Source: Thermococcus sp. CX2
Lineage (GTDB): Archaea; Methanobacteriota_B; Thermococci; Thermococcales; Thermococcaceae
DNA: 64,000 bases
Assembly (NCBI RefSeq): GCF_012027555.1
Contig: NZ_SNUQ01000003.1
Coordinates: 1-64,000 of the forward strand
Direction: 5' to 3'
The position numbers and the translations under genes were made by a program. Below are positions 17,794 through 30,272 of this stretch, in pieces. Under the pieces are notes generated by a model, which saw nothing but the letters and a program-made list of their open reading frames with translations, was not told the origin of the DNA and did not search any database. Numbering within the stretch: position 1 is the first letter of the stretch; each line of letters begins with the position of its first letter.

Positions 17794-17941
17794 AATCCGA
17801 GTCATAGGTTATCCACACAGTGTAGCATCCCTTTTCGTCCTCCACTATTTCTATCCTTCTCAGTCTGGGTCCGTACTCTTTGAGGGCCTCCTCAACGACC
17901 TTGGGGAGCTCCTCAAGAAAGGCCTTTCTCTTAACCGTCAT
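17777..17941 (-). CDS. Small conserved-looking protein of unknown function (54 aa)
   Basis: A 54-residue reading frame starting MTVKRKAFLEELPKVVEE and ending in ITYDSDFRPRP. It has a helix then two beta strands (RRIEIVEDEKGCYTVWITY). It has no signal peptide or membrane segment. The ATG at 17941 has AGGTGGAG upstream. It lies in the purine island between purM and purC, in line with its neighbours' spacing, which argues it is real. I do not recognise the family and give no function. Confidence 0.65.
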   Translation of the reverse strand: MTVKRKAFLEELPKVVEEALKEYGPRLRRIEIVEDEKGCYTVWITYDSDFRPRP

Positions 17942-17979
17942 CTCCACCTGCTCCACCCAAGAAAAGTAAAGGTAGGGGC

Positions 17980-18984
17980 TTAAAGCCTTACCCCGTAGTT
18001 CTCCACCTTTATCCCGGGCTCTTTCGTCACGCTTCCGAGGGAAAAGCTCTCATAGTGCTTGTTGAGTATTTCCAGGGCTTCTTCCTTATCCTCCTCTGGA
18101 AGGGCGACGACGAAGCCCACGCCCATGTTAAAAACCCTGAACATCTCCTCAAACGGAACGCCGCTTTCGTGAATGAGCTTGAATATCCCCCCTAGTGGGG
18201 GCATCTCAAGGGAAAAGCCGTAGTTCGTTAGGCGCTTGAGGTTGAGCAGGCCGCCACCGGTTATATGCGCCAACCCGTGGATCTCTACCCTCTCCAGCAG
18301 TTCAAGGATTGGCTTGACATAAATCCTCGTCGGCTCGAGGAGATGCTCCCAGAGCTTTTTCCCATCGAACTCGTAGTTGAGGCCGTATCTTGGAATGAGA
18401 AGCTTTCTCGCAAGGGTTAGGCCGTTTGAATGTATCCCCGAACTGGAAATTCCAATGACCGCGTCTCCGGGCTTTATCTTCTCGCCCGTTATTACTCCAT
18501 GTTTCTCGACGACACCGATGGCGGTTCCGGCTAAATCGTAGCCGTTGATGAGGTCGGGCATTACAGCAGTTTCGCCGCCGACTATGGCTATTCCCGCTTG
18601 CTTTGCCCCCTCGTGGAGACCCTTCGCAATCTGGGAAAAGACTCCTTCGTCGGGCTCTTTTACCGCGAGGTAATCGACGAGCGCTATTGGCTCAGCCCCA
18701 ACGCAGAGCAGGTCGTTCACGTTCATGGCTATCATGTCTATGCCAATGGTGTCGAACTTACCAACGGCCTCAGCAACCAGAATCTTAGTGCCTACTCCGT
18801 CGGTCGTCATGGCGAGGTAAAAGTCCCCGAAGTCCATTAATGCCGCGTAGTGGCCGAGGTTCTGAGCCGGTTCTCCGAGCTTTCCTTTCCTGAAGGCAAA
18901 GGTTGTCTTGGCGGCATTTATTATACTCTTTAGAGCTTTAGCCGTCTTTTCGTCGTCCACACCAGCCTGGGCATAGGTCAGCAT
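17980..18984 (-). CDS. purM: AIR synthetase (FGAM cyclo-ligase)
   Basis: Converts FGAM to AIR with ATP. The 334-residue protein begins [19 protein letters not shown] and has the PurM landmarks [43 protein letters not shown] and [12 protein letters not shown]. The start at 18984 follows AGGTGTTGCTC. It is divergent from purT and is followed on the same strand by the small gene at 17941-17777. Intact. Confidence 0.96.
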   Translation of the reverse strand: MLTYAQAGVDDEKTAKALKSIINAAKTTFAFRKGKLGEPAQNLGHYAALMDFGDFYLAMTTDGVGTKILVAEAVGKFDTIGIDMIAMNVNDLLCVGAEPIALVDYLAVKEPDEGVFSQIAKGLHEGAKQAGIAIVGGETAVMPDLINGYDLAGTAIGVVEKHGVITGEKIKPGDAVIGISSSGIHSNGLTLARKLLIPRYGLNYEFDGKKLWEHLLEPTRIYVKPILELLERVEIHGLAHITGGGLLNLKRLTNYGFSLEMPPLGGIFKLIHESGVPFEEMFRVFNMGVGFVVALPEEDKEEALEILNKHYESFSLGSVTKEPGIKVENYGVRL

Positions 18985-19012
18985 GAGCAACACCTAGCCT
19001 TAGTTTGCGTGG

Positions 19013-19060
19013 AGGCTTAAAAGATTTGCCATCTTTATGCTTAAAAAGGCTTAAATATAT
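19013..19060. promoter_or_regulatory. Divergent purM / purT promoters
   Basis: Minus strand ATCTTTTAAGCC (19013-19025) suits purM, and plus strand GGCTTAAATATATG (about 19048-19061) suits purT. The TATA boxes are about 35 bases apart, so the two genes may share regulation. Confidence 0.5.
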
Positions 19061-19102
19061 GCAATTTTTAACATCTTAACGTCAAACATTGGGGTGGATT
19101 TC

Positions 19103-20392
19103 ATGATAGACCCAAGGAATGAACTCGGTACACCCCTCACCGACGGGGCAGTTAAGGTTCTTCTCCTCGGGAGCGGTGAGCTCGGAAAGGAGATAGCCAT
19201 TGAGGCCCAGCGCCTGGGCGTTGAGGTTGTAGCGGTGGATAGATACGCCAACGCCCCTGCCATGCAGGTTGCTCACAGCTCTTATGTGGGCAACATGAAG
19301 GATAGGGACTTCCTCTGGAGCGTTGTCGAGCGGGAGAGGCCCGATGCCATAATCCCCGAGATTGAGGCCATCAACCTCGACGCGCTGTTTGAGATTGAGA
19401 AAGAAGGTTATTTTGTCGTGCCCAACGCCAAGGCAACCTGGATAGCCATGCACCGCGAGAGGACGAGGGAAACCTTAGCAAAGGAAGCCAACGTCCCAAC
19501 GTCAAGATACGCCTATGCAACAACTCTCGACGAGCTCTACGAGACGTGTGAAAAGATTGGCTATCCCTGCCACACCAAGGCCATAATGAGCTCCAGCGGA
19601 AAGGGCTCCTACTTCGTGAAGGGTCCTGAGGATATCCCCAAGGCCTGGGAGGAAGCGAAGAAAAAAGCTAGGGGGAGTGCAGACAAGATAATCGTCGAGG
19701 AGCACATCGATTTCGACGTCGAGATAACCGAGCTGGCAGTTAGGCACTACGATGAGAACGGGGAAATTGTGACTACCTTCCCCAAGCCCGTTGGCCACTA
19801 CCAGATAGACGGTGACTACCATGCCAGCTGGCAGCCGGCCGAGATAAGCGAGAAAGCTGAACGGGAGGTTTACAGGATAGCGAAGCGCATAACGGATGTT
19901 CTCGGTGGTCTTGGCCTCTTCGGCGTCGAGATGTTCGTTAAGGGCGACAAGGTCTGGGCCAACGAAGTCTCCCCGAGACCCCACGACACTGGAATGGTGA
20001 CGCTCGCCTCCCATCCGCCAGGCTTCTCGGAGTTTGGCCTCCACCTGAGGGCCGTTCTCGGCTTGCCAATACCTGGTGAATGGGTTGATGGTTATCGCCT
20101 ATTCCCGATGCTGACCCCAGCGGCGACCCACGTCATCAAGTCCAACGTTTCAGGTTATTCTCCGCGCTTTAGGGGGCTGGCCAAAGCTCTGAGCGTTCCG
20201 AATGCTACAGTAAGGCTCTTCGGAAAGCCCGAAGCTTACCCTGGAAGGCGCTTGGGTGTTGCTTTAGCATGGGACAAACACGTTGGAGAAGCTAAGAAAA
20301 GGGCTGAAAAGGTTGCCCACATGGTCGAACTCAGGACGAGAAGCTCCGACTGGTACGATCAAGACTATGAAAAGAGGATGCACCTTCTTTAA
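19103..20392 (+). CDS. purT: Formate-dependent GAR transformylase
   Basis: ATP-grasp enzyme that formylates GAR using formate and ATP, avoiding folate. The 429-residue protein begins MIDPRNELGTPLTDGAVKV and carries LLLGSGELGKEIAIEAQRLG, PEIEAIN, the ATP-grasp loop SSSGKGSYFV and NEVSPRPHDTGMVTLA. The start at 19103 follows GGGGTGGA. With the two PurP proteins downstream it makes both formyl transfers of the pathway formate-dependent. Confidence 0.96.
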   Translation: MIDPRNELGTPLTDGAVKVLLLGSGELGKEIAIEAQRLGVEVVAVDRYANAPAMQVAHSSYVGNMKDRDFLWSVVERERPDAIIPEIEAINLDALFEIEKEGYFVVPNAKATWIAMHRERTRETLAKEANVPTSRYAYATTLDELYETCEKIGYPCHTKAIMSSSGKGSYFVKGPEDIPKAWEEAKKKARGSADKIIVEEHIDFDVEITELAVRHYDENGEIVTTFPKPVGHYQIDGDYHASWQPAEISEKAEREVYRIAKRITDVLGGLGLFGVEMFVKGDKVWANEVSPRPHDTGMVTLASHPPGFSEFGLHLRAVLGLPIPGEWVDGYRLFPMLTPAATHVIKSNVSGYSPRFRGLAKALSVPNATVRLFGKPEAYPGRRLGVALAWDKHVGEAKKRAEKVAHMVELRTRSSDWYDQDYEKRMHLL

Positions 20393-20409
20393 CACCTTTT
20401 TTTAGGTGT
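20392..20409 (+). terminator. Terminator after purT
   Basis: ACACCT, six T residues, AGGTGT: a perfect six-base stem with an all-T loop immediately after the purT stop. Confidence 0.55.
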
Positions 20410-20410
20410 C

Positions 20411-20694
20411 GGCTTTCTTGGAGTTGGCAGGATTAGTCCCTAACACGTGACGGGCGCAGAATGTACTTTTTTGACATAACAAATGAGCACAAAACGCCCT
20501 AATTTGTAGACAACATGTGATGTAACGTTGGATAGTTTTTGGCATCGTGATGAGGATTTTAGAACTCTATCAAATCTTTGGAAAAAATGCGAAAAATTTA
20601 AATTTGATTAATGTGCCTATATTATGTATGCTCTCTTGATGTTAAAATCAGGCGGTTGAAATCAGCCCCGACCTTAAGGGGAGCCACTAACCGC
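20411..20694. other. AT-rich gap between purT and purE with a 3' stem structure
   Basis: No gene was found here. It contains a TATA-like AAAAATTTAAATTTG near 20602-20616. Before the purE stop there is a nested stem: GCGGTT (20652-20657) pairs with AACCGC (20689-20694) and encloses CCCC/GGGG. The stem covers the purE stop codon on the minus strand and could be its 3' end structure. Confidence 0.4.
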
Positions 20695-21118
20695 GCATCC
20701 TTTCCCTATAATCTTCGAGCTTCTTTCTTAGTCTCTCATCCCTGAGTGCGAGTATCTCCACCGCGAGCAGAGCCGCGTTCTTGCCGTTGTCTATGCCGAC
20801 GGTAGCGACGGGAACGCCCGGAGGAAGCTGGGCAATGCTGAGCAGGGCGTCGAGACCGTTTAGCTTAGCAGATACCGGAACGCCTATTACTGGCTTGACC
20901 GTGTGGGCCGCTATAATCCCGGGTAAAGCTGCACTCAGGCCCGCTATGGCTATAAAGACGTCGTAGTCCTTCTTTGCCAGCTCCTCAACCTTCTTCGGAT
21001 TTCTGTGGGCCGAAGCAACCTCGAGGTCGTATGGAACTCCGAACTCGTCGAGAACTGAAGTCACCTTCTCGGCTATATGGCTGTCGCTTTTACTCCCCAT
21101 GACCACAAGCACTTTCAT
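20687..21118 (-). CDS. purE: N5-CAIR mutase / AIR carboxylase, PurE family
   Basis: Makes CAIR in the purine pathway. The 143-residue protein has [16 protein letters not shown], the conserved SAHRNP, and [14 protein letters not shown] where bacterial class I enzymes have GGAAHLPG. No purK is in this window, so either it lies elsewhere or the enzyme takes CO2 or bicarbonate directly (class II behaviour). The class cannot be settled here. The start follows GGTGATCCC. It is minus-strand, downstream of two unrecognised genes with a 67-base gap. Confidence 0.93.
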   Translation of the reverse strand: MKVLVVMGSKSDSHIAEKVTSVLDEFGVPYDLEVASAHRNPKKVEELAKKDYDVFIAIAGLSAALPGIIAAHTVKPVIGVPVSAKLNGLDALLSIAQLPPGVPVATVGIDNGKNAALLAVEILALRDERLRKKLEDYRERMRG

Positions 21119-21184
21119 GGGATCACCATAAACAAAAACTCGACGATTTTAAAATATTTTTGTCCTAAAGCTGACATGAACATG

Positions 21185-21934
21185 TTAAAGCTCCCTTAGT
21201 TTAAGCCCGGATTTAGTGATCTCGTACTCAAACTCTACTGTGTCTTCCAACCCAGGAGCCTTGAGAATCTTCAAACGACGTTTAACTTCCCATCCTTCAA
21301 TATAGCTCTCCGTTTTTATGATGTATTTGGCCTTGCGGTATAGGAAGGGAAGAACCTTGTTATCAACGCCAGAGTAAAGCCATATGTTGGTTCCGGAGGG
21401 ATACTTCCGGTAGACATCGGAACGCCGTCTTATCTCCGAGGACACCTCAAGGTAACGGAGCGTGGCATCAACGCCGAATATGTGCTTGTATTCCGACATA
21501 ACTATCGAGCTGCCCCACAGCTCGCGTCCATCGAACATACCCTTTTCTGCCCAGTACTGCTTGTAACGTCTTATCACATCGATGTACTTCTGCCCGAGGG
21601 TTTCTAGTGAGATTGGGCCATTGAGATACCAGACGTTCTTGATGTTGTACCTCATGCCATAGATGCTACCAAAGGTATCGATTATTACCAGTCGATCTTC
21701 GTTGAGATGTTTGGTAGCGCTAACGCCGTTTCGCTCCAGTATGGAAAGCAGCACAGGAATGGGATAGCTTATGTTGAAGAGGCCAACGAGGTTATCACTG
21801 TCGAGCTTGGAGGAGATTATCTTAAACACTATCTCCTTTCCTCTCGAGCGTGAATCGGCTTCATGAAATAGTATTAGGGATCCTTTTTCTATGTCTCCTA
21901 AAACATTGTCAAGTTCCTTAACTCCAAGTTTCAT
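21185..21934 (-). CDS. RecA/KaiC-like fold protein without a Walker A motif
   Basis: A 249-residue protein beginning MKLGVKELDNVLGDIEKGSL. The layout of the first strands recalls KaiC/RadA-type proteins (LDxxLGGGIxxGSxxLIxG), but ILFHEADSRSRGKEIVF replaces the usual GxxGxGKT loop, so ATP binding in the normal way is unlikely. RLVIIDTFGSIYG resembles a Walker B strand. No membrane segments. It follows a related 210-residue gene by three bases, so the two are one operon inside the purine island. I do not recognise a function. Confidence 0.7.
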   Translation of the reverse strand: MKLGVKELDNVLGDIEKGSLILFHEADSRSRGKEIVFKIISSKLDSDNLVGLFNISYPIPVLLSILERNGVSATKHLNEDRLVIIDTFGSIYGMRYNIKNVWYLNGPISLETLGQKYIDVIRRYKQYWAEKGMFDGRELWGSSIVMSEYKHIFGVDATLRYLEVSSEIRRRSDVYRKYPSGTNIWLYSGVDNKVLPFLYRKAKYIIKTESYIEGWEVKRRLKILKAPGLEDTVEFEYEITKSGLKLREL

Positions 21935-21937
21935 CTC

Positions 21938-22570
21938 TCATTCCCCCTTTGTAACTATGAAATGTCTCTTCCCTCCGTCGGTGTAGACCTCAACTACAAC
22001 ATCCGAATAAGAATAGATGAAATCTTCCAGCTCAGGGCACTCTGCGGGATTGTAAGTAAGTATTGCCCTGATATCGCTCTGGGGAACTTCGTATCGGAGA
22101 GCCCAAATGGACTTGTACGTCCTGAGGGGATTAGAGAAAAGCCTGCAAACATCAGATGCCAAATAATCAACTATCCACACGCGCTTAGGAATCTGAGAGA
22201 GACTTCCGATGAAGCTCCTTATAAGATTACGGTACTTCGTCACAAAAACGCCGTCGTCGAGGTAGCCGCCGATAACGTAAACTCCAGGTTCAAGATGCTC
22301 TATCCTCTTCATGCTCCCAAAGACGTCCACGATGTAAAGGTTCTTCCCCAGAAAATCATCCACATTTATGCCAACAAATTTTAGATTTGCAAGGAGACTT
22401 AGAAGAGGCTCATATGATACCAACCAGACGGTTTCTTCTATACTGAGAAGGTAATTGACCATCTTTAGAGCTTCAAGGGCTCCAAACGACTCCATATCTC
22501 TTTCTATTATTGCCATAGTATTGTTCTTTCCCAGTGACTTTAGTAGCTCTATTAAGTTAATCTCCTCCAT
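21938..22570 (-). CDS. Paralogue of the adjacent RecA/KaiC-like protein
   Basis: A 210-residue protein, MEEINLIELLKSLGKNNTMA. It shares with its neighbour the pattern of short strand-helix units, an IVD(V/T)FGS strand (YIVDVFGSMKR here) and a WxVxY region, and it also lacks a Walker A loop. The ATG has GAGGGGGG upstream and a TATA-like CTATTTAAGC (minus strand, about 22606-22616) precedes it. It is first in the two-gene unit. Function unknown; a catalytically dead KaiC-like pair acting as a regulator or structural heterodimer is only a guess. Confidence 0.7.
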   Translation of the reverse strand: MEEINLIELLKSLGKNNTMAIIERDMESFGALEALKMVNYLLSIEETVWLVSYEPLLSLLANLKFVGINVDDFLGKNLYIVDVFGSMKRIEHLEPGVYVIGGYLDDGVFVTKYRNLIRSFIGSLSQIPKRVWIVDYLASDVCRLFSNPLRTYKSIWALRYEVPQSDIRAILTYNPAECPELEDFIYSYSDVVVEVYTDGGKRHFIVTKGE

Positions 22571-22672
22571 AAATAACCCCCCTCAAATTAGAAATTCTTC
22601 CACGATGCTTAAATAGTTAATCCTCGAGTTTGGACGTTTCACTTGAATTCCCGACATGTTCTTTGTTTACAA

Positions 22673-22730
22673 ATTTTTGTTAAAACAAGCCTTAAAAACT
22701 TAAGATTTTTACACAAAAATGGTGAAGTTT
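22673..22730 (+). promoter_or_regulatory. purD promoter and leader, near copy of the purC promoter
   Basis: Contains TTTTTGTTAAAACAAGCCTT, the TATA part CCTTAAAAAC, and TTTTTACACAAAAATGGTGA. It matches the purC upstream block at 17040-17097 at most positions over about 55 bases. Confidence 0.6.
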
Positions 22731-24047
22731 ATGAGGGTTCTGCTCATTGGCGGCGGTGGTAGGGAGAACGCGATAGGTGAAGCGTTAGTTAATGCTGGGG
22801 CCGAGCTATACGTCATTTCAAAGCACAGAAATCCGGGCCTTCTAAGACTGGCCAAAGATTACGGAATAGCAAAAGAAACGGACGTCCTCAAGGTTCTGGG
22901 CTACGCGGAAAAGTGGAACGTCGAACTGGCCTTCATAGGCCCGGAGGCACCATTGGAGGCAGGGATAGTAAACGCACTCGAAGAGGCGGGCATTCCGGTT
23001 GTTGGGCCGAGCAGAGAAGCTGCACAACTCGAGACTAACAAGGCCTTCGCGCGCTCGCTTATGGAGAGACATGACATCCCTGGAAGGAAGCTCTTCCGCG
23101 TTTTTGACAGCATTGAGGAGATGAAGCGTTGGATAGACGACTTTGGAAGGCCCGTAGTTGTTAAGCCCTTTGGCCTCACCGGAGGCAAGGGCGTTAAAGT
23201 TGTCGGCTACCAGCTGAGGGACAACGAGGAAGCAAAAGCCTACGCTGAAGGGCTCATAAGGAAGGATGGAAGGGTTCTCATCGAGGAGAGGACCGATGGC
23301 GTTGAGTTCACCTTCCAGGTCTTCACCGACGGGAAGAGAGTTCTGCCGATGCCTCTAGTCCAGGACTACCCACACGCCTACGAGAACGACGAAGGCCCGA
23401 TAACGGGCGGAATGGGCTCATACTCGTGCTCAAATCACCTCCTGCCCTTCGTCATGAAGGATGACTACGAGAAGGCTCTGAAGACGCTGAAGGCAACGGT
23501 CGAGGCCATGAGGAAAGAAGGAATTCCCTACAAGGGTATCCTCTACGGCCAGTTCATGCTGAGCAAGGAGGGGCCGGTGATAATCGAGTACAACGCCCGC
23601 TTCGGCGATCCGGAGGCCATGAACGTCTTGCCCCTGCTCAGGACGAGCCTCCTTGAGATAGCCGAGGGAATAGTGGACGGGAGCCTCTGTAGGGCAGAGT
23701 TTGAAAAAAAGGCAACGGTCGTGAAGTACCTTGCGCCGAGGGGCTATCCAGAGAACCCCGTGAAGGGCGCTAGGATTGAGGTGGACGAGAAGGCAATAGC
23801 TGAGACCGGAGCGAAGCTCTACTACGCCTCAATTGACGAGAATCTCACTCTCCTGGGCTCTCGCGCATTGGCAATCGTCGGCATCGCCGATACCCTCGAG
23901 GAGGCCGAGCGCATAGCCGCCGCTGGAATAGGCTACGTTAGGGGCGAGCTCTTCTACAGGAAAGACGTCGGCACGAGGAGGAGCGTGGAGAAGAGGATCC
24001 AGCTGATGAAGGAGCTTGGAAAGGAGTTTGAGCCGTTCGGATGCTGA
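22731..24047 (+). CDS. purD: Glycinamide ribonucleotide (GAR) synthetase
   Basis: Joins glycine to phosphoribosylamine with ATP. From the start at 22731 the 438-residue protein begins MRVLLIGGGGRENAIGEAL and shows GPEAPLEAGIVNALE, the ATP-grasp elements KPFGLTGGKGVKVVGY, and EYNARFGDPEAMNVLPLL. GGTGA eight bases upstream supports this start over the ATG at 22719. It is the first gene of a long purine operon (purD, purP, purS, purQ, purL, purP). Confidence 0.96.
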   Translation: MRVLLIGGGGRENAIGEALVNAGAELYVISKHRNPGLLRLAKDYGIAKETDVLKVLGYAEKWNVELAFIGPEAPLEAGIVNALEEAGIPVVGPSREAAQLETNKAFARSLMERHDIPGRKLFRVFDSIEEMKRWIDDFGRPVVVKPFGLTGGKGVKVVGYQLRDNEEAKAYAEGLIRKDGRVLIEERTDGVEFTFQVFTDGKRVLPMPLVQDYPHAYENDEGPITGGMGSYSCSNHLLPFVMKDDYEKALKTLKATVEAMRKEGIPYKGILYGQFMLSKEGPVIIEYNARFGDPEAMNVLPLLRTSLLEIAEGIVDGSLCRAEFEKKATVVKYLAPRGYPENPVKGARIEVDEKAIAETGAKLYYASIDENLTLLGSRALAIVGIADTLEEAERIAAAGIGYVRGELFYRKDVGTRRSVEKRIQLMKELGKEFEPFGC

Positions 24048-24057
24048 GGTGGTTGTG

Positions 24058-25200
24058 ATGATAAGTCGCGAGGATATTTTGGGCGTTCTCGAGAAATACG
24101 ATCCAGAGAAGATAACCGTTGGCGTCATTGGAAGCCATTCCGCGCTGGACATAGCCGATGGTGCTAAGGAGGAAGGTCTCCCGACGCTTGTGGTGGCTCA
24201 GAGGGGCAGGCACAGAACCTATGCCCACTACTTCAAGCTCAGGAGGACGAAGGACGGCCTAACCAAGGGGTTCATCGACGAGGTCATCGTCTTGGAGAAG
24301 TTCGCCCGGATAATTGACGTTCAAGAGGAGCTGAGAAGGAGGAATGTCATCTTCGTTCCCAACCGCTCCTTCGTCGTTTACGCTGGCATCGACAGGGTCG
24401 AGAACGACTTTTTAGTCCCGCTCTTTGGCAGCAGAAACCTCCTCAGGAGTGAGGAGAGGAGCGAGGAAAAGAGCTACTACTGGCTGCTCGAGAAGGCTGG
24501 CCTTCCTTATCCCGAGCCAGTGGGGCCAGAGGAGATTGACGACGTCGGTCTGGTAATAATCAAGCTCCCCCACGCGAAGAAGAGGCTGGAGAGAGGCTTC
24601 TTTACGGCTGCCTCTTATCGGGAGTTCCGCGAGAAGGCGGAGAAGTTGATTAAGCTTGGGGTGATCACGGAGGAAGATTTGAGCAGGGCCAGAATCGAGC
24701 GCTACATAATCGGCCCGGTGTTCAACTTCGACTTCTTCTACTCGCCTATCGATGGGGAAATCGAGCTTTTGGGAATAGACTGGCGCTTCGAGACGAGCTT
24801 AGACGGCCACGTTCGCCTGCCCGCTTCCCAGCAGCTCACCCTGCCCGAGCACCAGTTCGAGCCAGAATACACGGTTACTGGTCATGCGAGCTCCACTTTG
24901 AGGGAGAGCCTGCTTGAGAAGGTCTTTGACATGGCTGAGAAGTACGTGAAGGCGACGCGGGAGTATTATCCCCCTGGCATAATCGGGCCCTTCACTCTTC
25001 AGACGGCCGTTGACAAGGACCTCAACTTCTACATCTACGACGTTGCTCCAAGAACCGGCGGCGGAACGAACATACATATGGCCATGGGCCACCCCTACGG
25101 CAACGCCCTCTGGAGGAGGCCGATGAGCACTGGAAGGAGGATGGCACTTGAGATTAAGAGAGCTGTGGAGCTGGGCGAGCTTGAGAAGGTCGTTACATGA
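24058..25200 (+). CDS. purP: FAICAR synthetase (formate-dependent), first PurP
   Basis: ATP-grasp enzyme that makes FAICAR from AICAR with formate and ATP, the archaeal replacement for the folate-dependent PurH step. The 380-residue protein begins MISREDILGVLEKYD and has VGVIGSHSALDIADGAK, QRGRHRTY, the YIIGPVFNFDFFYSP segment and VAPRTGGGTNIHMAMGHPYG. The ATG at 24058 follows GGTGG 11 bases after the purD stop. A second, clearly diverged PurP lies three genes downstream; which one does the FAICAR step cannot be told. Confidence 0.9.
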   Translation: MISREDILGVLEKYDPEKITVGVIGSHSALDIADGAKEEGLPTLVVAQRGRHRTYAHYFKLRRTKDGLTKGFIDEVIVLEKFARIIDVQEELRRRNVIFVPNRSFVVYAGIDRVENDFLVPLFGSRNLLRSEERSEEKSYYWLLEKAGLPYPEPVGPEEIDDVGLVIIKLPHAKKRLERGFFTAASYREFREKAEKLIKLGVITEEDLSRARIERYIIGPVFNFDFFYSPIDGEIELLGIDWRFETSLDGHVRLPASQQLTLPEHQFEPEYTVTGHASSTLRESLLEKVFDMAEKYVKATREYYPPGIIGPFTLQTAVDKDLNFYIYDVAPRTGGGTNIHMAMGHPYGNALWRRPMSTGRRMALEIKRAVELGELEKVVT

Positions 25201-25210
25201 GGTGGCCTGA

Positions 25211-25456
25211 ATGAGGTGGAAGGTCAGGGTCATAGTCCGCTTGAAGGAGGGCCTGAACGACCCCGAGGGAAGGGTGATAGGAAAGGCCCTTAGAAACCTC
25301 GGCTACTCCGTTGGGTGCCTCAAAGTTCCGAAGTGCTTTGAGTTTGAGCTGGAGAGCGACGAGCCGGAGAGGGAAGTTGAGGAGATGTGCAGAAAGCTGC
25401 TCGCCAATCCAGTTGTCCATACCTACGAGTACCAAATCGAGCCCCTGGGTGAGTGA
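25211..25456 (+). CDS. purS: FGAM synthase small subunit
   Basis: An 81-residue PurS, the bridging subunit of the three-part FGAM synthase (PurS-PurQ-PurL). It reads [20 protein letters not shown], then GKALRNLGY and ends EYQIEPLGE, the usual PurS layout. It starts 10 bases after purP and is separated from purQ by one base. Confidence 0.95.
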   Translation: MRWKVRVIVRLKEGLNDPEGRVIGKALRNLGYSVGCLKVPKCFEFELESDEPEREVEEMCRKLLANPVVHTYEYQIEPLGE

Positions 25457-25457
25457 C

Positions 25458-26129
25458 ATGCCGAGGTTCGCGGTGGTGGTTTTTCCAGGGACGAACTGCG
25501 ACTTCGAGACCGAGCGGGCAATAAGAAAGGCCGGCGGCGAGGCCGAGAGAATCTGGTACAGAACCTCGCTCAAGAATTTTGATGGCGTCGTCCTTCCTGG
25601 GGGCTTCAGCTATGCCGATTATCTACGCGCTGGAGCGATAGCGGCGAGGCAGGAAATAATGGAGGAAGTGAAGGAGCTGGCAAAGGACGGAAAGCCTGTC
25701 CTCGGCATCTGCAACGGCTTTCAAATACTGACTGAATCCGGCCTCCTCCCGGGTGCTCTGAGACCCAACAGGATTCCGAGGTTCATCTGTAAGTGGGTTA
25801 ATCTTAGAATAACTGACACCGAGACAGCCTTCACTCAGTTCTACGAGCCTGGTGAAGTGATAAGAATGCCAATAGCCCACGCTGAGGGCAATTACTACGT
25901 TGACGAGCCGTCAAAGGTTCGCATAGCCTTCCAGTACAGCGACGAGAGTGGGAACATCACGGAGGAAGCAAACCCCAACGGCTCGCTGCTCAATATAGCG
26001 GCCATAGCCAACGGGAAGGGCAACGTCCTCGGAACCATGCCTCACCCGGAGAGAGCCAGCGACCGCTTCTTAGGGAGTGAAGACGGCCTCAGAGTTTTCC
26101 GTTCGATAGTGGCTTACGCGAAGAGGTGA
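25458..26129 (+). CDS. purQ: FGAM synthase glutaminase subunit
   Basis: Class I glutamine amidotransferase that supplies ammonia to PurL. The 223-residue protein begins [19 protein letters not shown]. The nucleophile cysteine is in [12 protein letters not shown], and the acid-base pair is in MPHPERAS near the C-terminus. The start at 25458 directly follows the purS stop (25454-25456), so the longer upstream frame is not used. It is followed by purL. Confidence 0.95.
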   Translation: MPRFAVVVFPGTNCDFETERAIRKAGGEAERIWYRTSLKNFDGVVLPGGFSYADYLRAGAIAARQEIMEEVKELAKDGKPVLGICNGFQILTESGLLPGALRPNRIPRFICKWVNLRITDTETAFTQFYEPGEVIRMPIAHAEGNYYVDEPSKVRIAFQYSDESGNITEEANPNGSLLNIAAIANGKGNVLGTMPHPERASDRFLGSEDGLRVFRSIVAYAKR

Positions 26130-26134
26130 AGACA

Positions 26135-29271
<3,137 letters not shown>

Positions 29272-29293
29272 ACTTGAGGATTTGCTACAGGAT

Positions 29294-29306
29294 AGATTTA
29301 TAAATT
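29294..29306 (+). promoter_or_regulatory. TATA box of the GMP synthetase genes
   Basis: GATTTATAAATTG lies about 40 bases before the ATG at 29339, so the gua genes probably have their own promoter after the long purine operon. Confidence 0.55.
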
Positions 29307-29338
29307 GACTGTCCAATGCGAAGGAAAAGGTGATGCTC

Positions 29339-30262
29339 ATGTGGGAGAACTTCATAGAGGAGAAGGTTAGAGAGATTAGGGAAACCGTTGGCGATGGAAA
29401 GGCCATCATAGCGCTCAGCGGCGGTGTTGACAGCTCTACTGCCGCGGTTCTGGCACACAGGGCCATCGGGAATAAACTTCACGCGGTCTTCGTGAACACG
29501 GGCTTCCTAAGGAAGGGCGAGCCGGAGTTCGTGGTGAAGACCTTCAGGGACGAGCTCGGTATGAACCTTCACTACGTTGACGCTCAGGAGAGGTTCTTCG
29601 AGGCCCTCAAGGGCATAACCGACCCCGAGGAGAAGAGGAAGATAATAGGCAGGGTCTTCATAGAGGTGTTCGAGGAGGTTGCGAGGGAAATAGACGCGGA
29701 GTTCCTGATTCAGGGCACGATAGCCCCAGACTGGATAGAGAGCGAGGGCAAGATAAAGAGCCACCATAACGTCGGCGGACTGCCGGAGAGGCTGAACCTC
29801 AAGCTTATCGAGCCGTTGAGGGACCTCTACAAGGATGAAGTCAGGGAACTGGCAAAGGAGCTCGGCCTTCCGGAGAAGATATACAACAGGATGCCCTTCC
29901 CGGGTCCCGGACTGGCCGTCAGGGTTCTTGGGGAGGTTACCCCCGAAAAGGTCGCCATCGTCAGGGAGGCCAACGCCATCGTGGAGGAGGAGATAGCTAA
30001 AGCTGGACTGAGGCCGTGGCAGGCCTTCGCGGTTCTGCTGGGCGTCAAGACCGTCGGCGTTCAGGGTGACATAAGGGCCTACAAGGAGACGATTGCCGTT
30101 AGGGTCGTGGAGAGCCTCGACGGCATGACTGCAAATGCCATGAACGTCCCCTTTGAGGTTCTCCAGAGAATAGCCTTCAGGATAACGAGCGAGATTCCAC
30201 AGGTTGGCAGAGTCCTCTACGATATAACCAACAAGCCGCCGGCGACTATAGAGTTCGAGTGA
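29339..30262 (+). CDS. guaAB: GMP synthetase, ATP pyrophosphatase subunit
   Basis: Synthetase half of the split archaeal GMP synthetase (XMP to GMP). The 307-residue protein begins [20 protein letters not shown] and has the PP-loop [44 protein letters not shown] and the C-terminal dimerisation part ending [11 protein letters not shown]. The ATG at 29339 has AAGGTGATG upstream. The glutaminase partner follows ten bases later. Confidence 0.95.
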   Translation: MWENFIEEKVREIRETVGDGKAIIALSGGVDSSTAAVLAHRAIGNKLHAVFVNTGFLRKGEPEFVVKTFRDELGMNLHYVDAQERFFEALKGITDPEEKRKIIGRVFIEVFEEVAREIDAEFLIQGTIAPDWIESEGKIKSHHNVGGLPERLNLKLIEPLRDLYKDEVRELAKELGLPEKIYNRMPFPGPGLAVRVLGEVTPEKVAIVREANAIVEEEIAKAGLRPWQAFAVLLGVKTVGVQGDIRAYKETIAVRVVESLDGMTANAMNVPFEVLQRIAFRITSEIPQVGRVLYDITNKPPATIEFE

Positions 30263-30272
30263 GGTGAAGTGA

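Noticed and set aside
20639-20694. Possible CRISPR repeat or leader (TTAAAATCAG / TTGAAATCAG tandem)
   Set aside because: Only two short imperfect units, no regular spacing or spacer array, no cas genes in the window, and no match to Thermococcales repeats that I recall.
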